NCBI RefSeq assembly: GCF_018861005.1
Contig: NZ_JAHKQL010000022.1
Span: 156,661-220,660, forward strand
Direction: 5' to 3'
DNA from: Polaribacter vadi
Lineage (GTDB): Bacteria; Bacteroidota; Bacteroidia; Flavobacteriales; Flavobacteriaceae
Length of the DNA stretch: 64,000 nucleotides
Shown here: piece after piece, positions 19,139 through 25,714 of the stretch
How positions within the stretch are numbered: the stretch's first letter is position 1
Layout of the letters: the number at the start of each line of letters is the position of its first letter
Translations under genes and position numbers: made by a program
The notes under the pieces: generated by a model
The model's database searches: none
The model's input: the letters and a program-made list of their open reading frames with translations, nothing else
What the model was told of the DNA's origin: nothing

Positions 19139-19712
19139 ATTTTATCGAATGAAATCAAAAAAAATAATTTTTATACTTTTTTTATTGGTAGCAATATTGC
19201 AATTATTAGCGCCAACAAAAATGATTTACGATCAAGAAAATACACTAAAAAAAGGAAAAGCTCTTAAGTTTTTAACAGAACCAATAGATCCTAATGATCC
19301 TTTTAGAGGTAAATATATCAGAATGAATTATGATATAAATTCATTTAAGACTAAAGATACAATTTGGGAAAGAAAACAAGAAATTTATGTTTATTTAAAC
19401 GATAGTTTAGGATTTGCTACTTTAAAAACTGTTAGTAAAACAAAATTAGAAATTGATAATAATTATGTGAAAGCAGAGGTAAGTTGGTATGATAATTACA
19501 ATAATAAATTAAGATTTAATTTACCTTTTGATCGTTTTTATATGGAAGAATCTAAGGCAAAACCAGCAGAAGATTTGGTAAGGATAAATAATAGAAGAGA
19601 TAGTTTAAAAACAAATATTACGTTTGCTATGGTTTATTTAAATGATGATAAATTTGTCTTAGAAAATGTTTTTATAAATGGTGTTTCAATTAAAGATTTA
19701 GTGGGTAAATAA
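19131..19712 (+). CDS. GDYXXLXY-domain membrane-anchored protein
   Basis: The 193 residues have one N-terminal membrane helix (about 10-27) and a periplasmic domain with DPNDPFRGKYIRMNYDIN (about 58-75), which matches the GDYXXLXY signature with Lys in place of Asp. Function unknown. The ATG at 19131 overlaps the end of the DUF2157 gene; a second ATG at 19149 (MKSKK) would also give a good membrane anchor. Translational coupling to DUF2157 is likely. Confidence 0.82.
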   Translation: MLKFYRMKSKKIIFILFLLVAILQLLAPTKMIYDQENTLKKGKALKFLTEPIDPNDPFRGKYIRMNYDINSFKTKDTIWERKQEIYVYLNDSLGFATLKTVSKTKLEIDNNYVKAEVSWYDNYNNKLRFNLPFDRFYMEESKAKPAEDLVRINNRRDSLKTNITFAMVYLNDDKFVLENVFINGVSIKDLVGK

Positions 19713-19721
19713 GTTGTAAGG

Positions 19722-20348
19722 CTATATATTTCTTTCTTTCATCAATTTTTTCTTAAAGTATTTGGTTATAAAAATTTCACTAATAAATAAGAAAATAAAT
19801 AAAAATCTAGAAAACATAGGTAAAGTAAAAGCCAAACAACCTGCTATAACCCAAACTAAAAATCCGTTTAAAGCTCTTAATTTATAATATTTACCTAAAG
19901 TAGCTGTAATACCAGTTAAACCTTTTTCTTTTTTAATAATATAAAAATTCATTAAAACGTTAAAAAGCCCAATAGCAGAAAGATTAAAACAGTAAAAAGC
20001 AAATGGACCATTGTAAGAAAAGCCTTTTACATAGAAAGCTGTAGAAAAGGGGAGAAGTACAATAAAAAATAGTAGCATTATATTTAGCCATAATAACTTA
20101 TTATTAATGCTAGAAACATATTTTATAATACGCAAATGAGAAACCCAATAAATAGCAGTTACCATAAAACTAACTACTAAGCCAATAAAACTTGGTATTC
20201 TATTTCTTAGAATTAATAAAGTATCTCCTGTTTTTAATTCTTTATAGCTTGGTATAACAACTTCTAGCACTAATAAAGTAATTGCTATAGAAAAAACAGC
20301 ATCACTAAAACTTATTACTCTGGCTTTGTCAAAAGTTTCGTTTTTCAT
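19722..20348 (-). CDS. TMEM175-family (DUF1211) putative potassium channel
   Basis: The 208-residue membrane protein has about six helices. Its first helix holds the family filter motif RVISFSDAVFSIAITLLVLEV (about 9-29), matching the RxxxFSD signature of TMEM175 channels, in which bacterial members form tetrameric K+-conducting pores. The gene is convergent with the GDYXXLXY gene (nine bases between stops). Whether it conducts K+ here is inferred from the family. Confidence 0.87.
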   Translation of the reverse strand: MKNETFDKARVISFSDAVFSIAITLLVLEVVIPSYKELKTGDTLLILRNRIPSFIGLVVSFMVTAIYWVSHLRIIKYVSSINNKLLWLNIMLLFFIVLLPFSTAFYVKGFSYNGPFAFYCFNLSAIGLFNVLMNFYIIKKEKGLTGITATLGKYYKLRALNGFLVWVIAGCLAFTLPMFSRFLFIFLFISEIFITKYFKKKLMKERNI

Positions 20349-20432
20349 TATAAATAATCTATACTTTCAAATATAGTATTTTAAAAATGTTATTTAAAAA
20401 AGGGATAGAATTTTATTACGTTATTTTTTAAA

Positions 20433-20708
20433 TTAGTTAACACTATCAATTTCTAAACTCTCATTATCATCACTACCTAAACTATAAAGTTGATTTTCTT
20501 CATCTTTTAAACTTTTTTTAGATGTTTTAATTAATGATTTTCTACCTGGTACATCTAAATCTTTACCTTCAAAATCGGTATCATTTACTTTGTTTTTTAG
20601 TAGCTCATCATCACTATTGTCATTTCTTAAATTCCCAGATTTATCACCTAAAGTTTTTAAATCTTCTTTTGTAATTTCTGGATTGTATTTTGTGTTTTTT
20701 GTGTTCAT
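20433..20708 (-). CDS. Small acidic disordered protein
   Basis: This 91-residue protein is rich in Asp, Glu, Asn and Lys and has no signal peptide, Cys or Trp. The C-terminal half contains DLDVPGRKS and LKDEENQLYSLGSDDN, a pattern I recall in uncharacterised flavobacterial proteins. It is probably intrinsically disordered. It lies six bases downstream of the YqaE peptide gene on the same strand, so the pair is likely one transcript and possibly stress related. Confidence 0.7.
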   Translation of the reverse strand: MNTKNTKYNPEITKEDLKTLGDKSGNLRNDNSDDELLKNKVNDTDFEGKDLDVPGRKSLIKTSKKSLKDEENQLYSLGSDDNESLEIDSVN

Positions 20709-20714
20709 ATTTTT

Positions 20715-20870
20715 TTATTTACTGTTAACATAAAATGCGTGTATTACTCCTGGTAACCAACCTAAAATTGTTAATAAAACATTTATTACAAATTCTTTAC
20801 CTAAACCATGTTTTAAAAGTACTGCTACAGGTGGTAATAAAATGCTTAAAATTATTGTTAAAATTGACAT
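20715..20870 (-). CDS. YqaE/Pmp3-family small membrane protein
   Basis: A 51-residue frame from the ATG at 20870 encodes two hydrophobic helices: MSILTIILSILLPPVAVLL, then a KHGLGKEF turn, then VINVLLTILGWLPGVIHAFY. The LPPVAV and LGWLPGVIHA motifs are diagnostic of the YqaE/Pmp3 (PMP3, stress response) family. These proteins sit in the plasma membrane and are linked to salt and cold stress and membrane potential. It precedes the acidic 91-residue gene. Confidence 0.92.
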   Translation of the reverse strand: MSILTIILSILLPPVAVLLKHGLGKEFVINVLLTILGWLPGVIHAFYVNSK

Positions 20871-21109
20871 GTTTTTGTTTGTTTTTAATTGATATACAAA
20901 ACTAAATTTTAATCTAATTTTAGATTACCTTAAAAGATATAAGTTTTAACTCATTACCTATTTTAATAATTTAAAATATTAATTAATAGTTGTTTAACTT
21001 AATTCATGAAAGTTAATGCTTACATAAAAATTAACTTAAAAAATAAGAGTGATGGAAATTATTATAAAAAATGAGAGAAAAAAGCAACAAAATTCATAAT
21101 TATAAATAG

Positions 21110-21150
21110 TTGTATATAAAAACTAACGCTCACATTTTATGTGAGCGTTT
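21110..21150 (-). terminator. Terminator downstream of the TraB/DUF5694-like gene
   Basis: A nine-base perfect stem (aacgctcac / gtgagcgtt, 21125-21149) with a seven-base loop has a T-rich tail when read on the minus strand (agttttt). It follows the minus-strand gene ending at 21176. The rest of the 20871-21175 gap shows no gene that I can support. Confidence 0.75.
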
Positions 21151-21175
21151 TCTAATTAAAAGTAAAATAGAAAGT

Positions 21176-22123
21176 TTAATACTCATTCATTAGAATTACT
21201 GTTAAGTTTGGGTACTTTGTTTTCAACTCTTTTTCTAAGCCAATAACATGTGCTGCACCCACAATAACTAAATTTCTTTTTTTGTTTGATGTTAAAACTT
21301 GTTCTGCAATATTTTTAGCCATTCTCATGTTTCTCTCATTCCAATATTTTCTACCTTCTTTACAGCCTTCAGTATCTTCTAAAACATAGCTAAAAGAACT
21401 CATTTTATGCAATCTGTTTAAAGATTTTCTTTTATTTACATGTTTACCTAAACCTCTAAAAATAGCAGGTAAAATGGCTGAATTGTAATCTTTTTTATTC
21501 AATTTAGAATTTTCTGCATTATTTCCATTTTTAACACCTTCTTTAGAGCACTTGCTCCAAGCTTTATGATAGAGACCATTAGTCTGCTGATCATCCATAT
21601 TTGTAACTTTTAAATTTTGATGAATTGCCAATTTAAAGGTTAAATCTCCATCTTCATGTCTTGTTGGGTTTTTAGCACCTTTTAAGCCATAAGTTTTTAA
21701 ATATTTCAATAAATCATAATTACCATTATCTCTTTTGTATGTGTAAGCGTTTATTAGATAATCAATTTCATTTTCATTTATATCATTTAAATTTTTGTTT
21801 GCTAAAGTTTTAAATTTATCAGTCTTAAACAGAAAAGTATCTTTAATATTTTTAGACGATTTATAAAATTGAATATAATTTTTAGACCATCCATCTTTTA
21901 AATAATTCCAAGATATAGAATCATTTGCCATTGGCGATTCTACATAAATTGCTTCAGGATTGTATTTTTTTGCAAAACGTAACATGGGTTTATAACTATG
22001 TTTTACAATTTTTGGTACTTTGTGCATTGTACCAATAATTACAACTTCTTGTTGTTGTTCTTGAGATGATAAATTAAAATTTAAAACGAATAATAAGGTA
22101 AATAGAGTAACTAGATTTTTCAT
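21176..22123 (-). CDS. Secreted TraB/ChaN-like (DUF5694-type) protein
   Basis: The 315 residues begin with a signal peptide (about 1-20, ending NLSSQ). The mature chain opens with VVIIGTMHKVPKIVKHSY (about 27-44) and ends with LVIVGAAHVIGLEKELKTK. Paired GTxH and GAAH motifs, plus a YVESP, are the features of the TraB/ChaN/DUF5694 group, in which paired His and Glu are thought to form a metal-binding hydrolase-like site. The substrate is unknown. It is exported to the periplasm and transcribed alone, with its own terminator. Confidence 0.72.
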   Translation of the reverse strand: MKNLVTLFTLLFVLNFNLSSQEQQQEVVIIGTMHKVPKIVKHSYKPMLRFAKKYNPEAIYVESPMANDSISWNYLKDGWSKNYIQFYKSSKNIKDTFLFKTDKFKTLANKNLNDINENEIDYLINAYTYKRDNGNYDLLKYLKTYGLKGAKNPTRHEDGDLTFKLAIHQNLKVTNMDDQQTNGLYHKAWSKCSKEGVKNGNNAENSKLNKKDYNSAILPAIFRGLGKHVNKRKSLNRLHKMSSFSYVLEDTEGCKEGRKYWNERNMRMAKNIAEQVLTSNKKRNLVIVGAAHVIGLEKELKTKYPNLTVILMNEY

Positions 22124-22216
22124 AATGATGTTTTTATTGATTAAACTTTCTGATACAAAACTAGAAAGGAATCGTTTAAAAACTCAGTATTACAAAGCAA
22201 TTGGGGCGAAAAGCAG

Positions 22217-23014
22217 TTATTCTGTGGTAGAATTAAGAGCCGCTTTTACATCATTTTGATAGGTTCTTGAAACTGGCACTTCTATGTGGTGAAATAACAA
22301 TACAAACAATTTGCTTTTTTCTGTTTTCCATTGTAAAAAGTGAAAAGGATTAATTAAATAAGAACGATGAGTTCTTAAAAGTGATGGAAATTCATCTGCA
22401 ACAACAGACAATTTATTTCTAATTAAACTTTTTTTAATTTCATTATTTGAGATGTAAAAAACTTCTATATAGTTGTCTGAAGATATTATACAAATAATAT
22501 CATTCAAAAATAAGCGCAAACCTTCATAATTACCTTCTCCTTTTATTTCTATCTTTTTTGCTTCAGTTTGTTTGTTTTTATATTTTCCAAAAGCAAAACG
22601 ACCAATAAATACAATTGGTAAAATTGTAGTTAATGCTGGTAAAATTATTGCAGTTAAATGATATGTAAATGTATAAGGGTTTCTATCTGGTTTAACTATA
22701 TATAAATAAAAAAATCTCGCAGCTACAATTGCAATTAAAACAAACAATAAAAAGAAAAATAATTCAGTTTTTAAATACCAATTCTTGTTGTTTTTGATGT
22801 ATAGGTAATTTTGAAGAGGTAAAAAAATAGCATAACAAACAGCACCTAATAAACCATATAAAGGTAAATAAATTAATTTTTCTACACTTTTAAATTCATT
22901 TATATCTACAGGTTCAGAAAAGTATAGAAATATAAATATCCAAAAAGCCAAACCTAAAGCAATTATAAAATGATGCTTTAATGAAGAGTCAAAAGGGTAT
23001 TTTTTGTTCAACAA
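22217..23014 (-). CDS. Membrane-bound LytTR-type transcriptional regulator
   Basis: The 265 residues have four predicted membrane helices in the N-terminal half (about 15-140) and a C-terminal LytTR DNA-binding domain (about 160-260). The domain shows LNDIICIISSDNYIEVFY, LLRTHRSYLINP and VPVSRTYQNDVKAAL, which are canonical LytTR features. No receiver domain is present, so it belongs to the class of membrane-tethered LytTR regulators that may sense a membrane signal directly. It is divergent from the EamA transporter, which is an obvious candidate target. Confidence 0.85.
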   Translation of the reverse strand: MLNKKYPFDSSLKHHFIIALGLAFWIFIFLYFSEPVDINEFKSVEKLIYLPLYGLLGAVCYAIFLPLQNYLYIKNNKNWYLKTELFFFLLFVLIAIVAARFFYLYIVKPDRNPYTFTYHLTAIILPALTTILPIVFIGRFAFGKYKNKQTEAKKIEIKGEGNYEGLRLFLNDIICIISSDNYIEVFYISNNEIKKSLIRNKLSVVADEFPSLLRTHRSYLINPFHFLQWKTEKSKLFVLLFHHIEVPVSRTYQNDVKAALNSTTE

Positions 23015-23129
23015 ATCTTTTATTGTAATGGTATAAAATTCAAATATACTTATATTATAAACATTCTTGTAAATTAAATGCTTTGGATGATTATTAATAG
23101 TATTTTTGATAAACTAAAATTTTTATGTC

Positions 23130-24017
23130 CTGAAAAATTCTAAAATATTAATAGTTTTATCGTTTATCTCTATTTACATCATTTGGGGGTCAACTTATTT
23201 ATTTAATAAAGTAGCTGTTACAGAATTACCTCCTTTTTTTTTGGCGTCAATTCGATTTTCTGTGGCAGGTTTTTTTATGATTTTAATGGCAATTTTATTA
23301 AAACAGCCTTTAAAAATTTCTAAAAAACAATTTTTAAATTCTATAATAGCTTCATTTTTCTTTTTAGTGTATGGTAATGGAGTTTTTGTTTGGGCTTTAC
23401 GATATGTAGATAGTGGTTTTGGAGCTCTATTGGCTTCTACACAACCGCTTTTTGTGCTTTTTTTATTAAGGTTGATAGATAGAAAACCACTACAAAAAAA
23501 ATCGTTGATTGGTGTTGCTTTGGGTATGTTTGGGATGTATTTATTAGTTAGCCAAAAAGAACTAGTTACATCCGAAGATACATTGTTGGGAGTTTTTATG
23601 ATGTTAACTTGTGTGCTTAGCTGGAGTTTTGGTAGTGTTTTTGTTTCTAAAGCCAATTTACCCAAAAGTTTTATGGTTTCTACTGGCTACCAAATGTTAG
23701 CCGCTAGTTTTATACTTTTTTTATTAAGCATAAGTACTAATGAGAGCTGGAGTTCTCCTTTAAGTTGGAGTAGAGAGGTTCAATTATCAATGTTATTATT
23801 AATTGTTTTTGGAGGTATTATTGCTTTTACAGCTTTTAATTATTTGTTAAAAGTGGTTTCTCCAGAAAAGGTATCTACATCTGCTTACGTAAACCCTGTA
23901 ATAGCTCTTTTTATGGGATGGTATTTTTTAGATGAAAAATTAACTCCTCAGTCTATTATTGCTTCATCAATATTACTAACAGGAGTTTACTTTATAACAT
24001 CTAGAAAAAGGAAATAA
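23130..24017 (+). CDS. EamA/DMT-family transporter with apparent CTG start
   Basis: An inner-membrane permease of about ten helices and two EamA repeats; the substrate is unknown. Homology-like sequence begins well before the first ATG/GTG/TTG-type start in the frame (TTG at 23241). The upstream frame encodes a classic first helix (KILIVLSFISIYIIWGSTYL) and is open only back to a stop at 23115. The only plausible initiator in that stretch is CTG at 23130, giving 295 residues, the usual EamA length. A nearby ATG (23125) is in another frame and meets a stop after one codon. A small frameshift or a sequencing error is the alternative. Confidence 0.8.
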   Translation: MKNSKILIVLSFISIYIIWGSTYLFNKVAVTELPPFFLASIRFSVAGFFMILMAILLKQPLKISKKQFLNSIIASFFFLVYGNGVFVWALRYVDSGFGALLASTQPLFVLFLLRLIDRKPLQKKSLIGVALGMFGMYLLVSQKELVTSEDTLLGVFMMLTCVLSWSFGSVFVSKANLPKSFMVSTGYQMLAASFILFLLSISTNESWSSPLSWSREVQLSMLLLIVFGGIIAFTAFNYLLKVVSPEKVSTSAYVNPVIALFMGWYFLDEKLTPQSIIASSILLTGVYFITSRKRK

Positions 24018-24112
24018 ATTATAGTTACATTCTATTTAATTTGCGAAAAATGCATGAATACCTATGTGTTAATGTTTTACAAATTTTTAACATTTTAAAT
24101 GAAAAAAAAGTA

Positions 24113-24120
24113 TATATTTG
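24113..24120 (+). promoter_or_regulatory. Bacteroidota -7 promoter element
   Basis: TATATTTG is an exact TAnnTTTG match 24 bases before the small gene at 24144. No TTTG is evident at the -33 position, so only the -7 element is called. Confidence 0.5.
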
Positions 24121-24143
24121 TTTAACCTTAAAAATTAACCCCT

Positions 24144-24347
24144 ATGTCACACTTAAACCTAACTGCTACAGAGCAGTCTGTACTTAATGCAGTACAAGAA
24201 GAACACCTAACTAGTTTCGAAATTCTTAAAAAAGTTGAAAACGTATCTTTAATATTATCTTTATATAATATTTTAGATAGACTTAACAGTAAAGGTGTAT
24301 TGAAAAGTTACATGAAACAAAACAGAAAGTATCATTACGCTGCTTAA
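24144..24347 (+). CDS. Small winged-helix-like protein, copy 1
   Basis: The 67 residues have no signal peptide. The sequence LTATEQSVLNAVQ ... TSFEILKKVENVSLILSLYNILDRLNSKGVLKS reads as helix-turn-helix plus wing, like a minimal MarR/PadR-type domain with a terminal YHYAA. A second gene 200 bases downstream encodes a clearly related protein. It has its own promoter element and a strong terminator, which suggests high expression. A DNA-binding role is inferred from the helix pattern only. Confidence 0.78.
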   Translation: MSHLNLTATEQSVLNAVQEEHLTSFEILKKVENVSLILSLYNILDRLNSKGVLKSYMKQNRKYHYAA

Positions 24348-24365
24348 ACGTTTTGCTTATATGTG

Positions 24366-24414
24366 AAAAAAACGTTAGTTAAGTTTAATTTTAAACTTAA
24401 CTAACGTTTTTTTT
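24366..24414 (+). terminator. Strong terminator after the first small winged-helix-like gene
   Basis: An 18-bp or longer stem (aaacgttagttaagttta paired with taaacttaactaacgttt) is followed by a run of at least eight Ts. It separates the two paralogous small genes, so each has its own transcript. Confidence 0.9.
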
Positions 24415-24550
24415 ATAAATGATCTTTTAGCTTTTTACAGTTCATCTATTAAAAAGGGTTGTATAAATGATAAATAATTACGTTTATCTAATTTTTTTAA
24501 TTTCATGGTAAATCTTGTGTATTTTTACACTATTCTTAAAAATAAACGCA

Positions 24551-24754
24551 ATGGAATTACATAATTTAACAGAACAACAATTATCAGTTTTACAAGTTAT
24601 ACAAAACGAACCTCTAACTAGTTTTCAAATTTTAAAAAGAGTTGAAAATGTTTCTATGATATTATCTTTATATAATATTATGGATGAGTTAAAAAGTAAA
24701 GGAGCGCTTAAGAGTTATATTGTAGAAGATGTGAAATATCATATTGCTTGCTAA
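24551..24754 (+). CDS. Small winged-helix-like protein, copy 2
   Basis: The 67 residues, taken from the ATG at 24551 (MELHNLTEQQLSVLQ), match copy 1 along the whole length: TSFQILKRVENVSMILSLYNIMDELKSKGALKSY lines up with its TSFEILKK ... SKGVLKSY segment. An in-frame earlier start would add a hydrophobic tail absent from copy 1. The two genes look like an old tandem duplication that has diverged. Function unknown; possibly a tiny DNA- or protein-binding module. Confidence 0.75.
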   Translation: MELHNLTEQQLSVLQVIQNEPLTSFQILKRVENVSMILSLYNIMDELKSKGALKSYIVEDVKYHIAC

Positions 24755-24819
24755 TAAATATAAAAATTTTAAGCTTAAAAATAATTATTAAAAAATGATT
24801 TTTTTTAATCTTTTTAAAT

Positions 24820-25713
24820 TTATAAAATTGCAGGTCTAATATCTACAGAAACATCCATTATACTTTTTCCTGATCCATAAATAACTCCTTTTAAAGGAGG
24901 TACATCATAATAATCTCTACCATAAGAAATTACTATGTGTTGATTTTTAGGTATTTGATCATTTGTAGGGTCGAAATCTACCCAGCCAAATTCTGGTATA
25001 AATACAGAAAACCAAGCATGAGATGCATCTGTACCAACCAATTTTTCTTTTCCAGGAGGAGGTAAAGTTTCTATATAACCACTTACATATCTTGCTGGTA
25101 AACCAATAGAACGTACACATGCAATAGCTAATTGTGCAAAATCTTGGCAAACTCCTTTTTTTGCCTCCATAACTTCTTGAATAGGTGTGGCTATTGTACT
25201 AAAATTACTGTCAAATTTAAATTCTGTAAATATTCTTTTCATTAATTCATTAGCAGCATCAAAAACAGAACGATCTTTTTTAAAAGATACTTTAGCATAA
25301 TCTTTAATGGTAGATGAAATATTTTTTATTAAAACAGAGTCTAATAAAAATTGTTTAGCTTCTATGATTTCTGGTGTTAATGAGTTTAATTTAGATAATG
25401 CTGTTTCTAGTGTTATAGATTTACAAGCTTCTGAATTTATATCGTTTTTTTGTAGTTCATAAGATCTATTTACTTTGCTTTTTGCAGTAACAATAAGTTC
25501 TTTATGTTGTTTTTCAATAGAAAAATGCGTTACAGAATTACCAAAAAAATCGATATTTTCATTAATTACTGTTGGTTTTGGTTCTATTTCTAAATCGTAT
25601 TCTAGTAATTCTTGGCCAGCAAAAAGTTTTGGTTTTAGAATAGCCAAATTATGACAATAAGTTACATTATTATCATATTTATAAATCGTTTTATGTATGA
25701 TAGAAAAAATCAT
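24820..25713 (-). CDS. Transglutaminase-like cysteine protease-fold protein
   Basis: The 297 residues carry an N-terminal beta domain of the Bact_transglu_N type (about 1-80) and a core transglutaminase-like domain with Cys189 (KKGVCQDFAQL), His232 (DASHAWFSVF) and Asp248 (GWVDFDPTND) as the catalytic triad. No signal peptide. It is the last gene of a minus-strand operon with the fused ATP-grasp/Alpha-E gene (one base away) and DUF2126. In the published comparative-genomic analysis of such operons (Iyer and colleagues) the system is proposed to make and process a peptide tag, but no reaction is proven. Confidence 0.9.
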   Translation of the reverse strand: MIFSIIHKTIYKYDNNVTYCHNLAILKPKLFAGQELLEYDLEIEPKPTVINENIDFFGNSVTHFSIEKQHKELIVTAKSKVNRSYELQKNDINSEACKSITLETALSKLNSLTPEIIEAKQFLLDSVLIKNISSTIKDYAKVSFKKDRSVFDAANELMKRIFTEFKFDSNFSTIATPIQEVMEAKKGVCQDFAQLAIACVRSIGLPARYVSGYIETLPPPGKEKLVGTDASHAWFSVFIPEFGWVDFDPTNDQIPKNQHIVISYGRDYYDVPPLKGVIYGSGKSIMDVSVDIRPAIL

Positions 25714-25714
25714 A

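Noticed and set aside
24755..24819. A/T-rich run after the second small gene as a terminator
   Set aside because: T and A runs are present, but I could not find a stem that pairs well.
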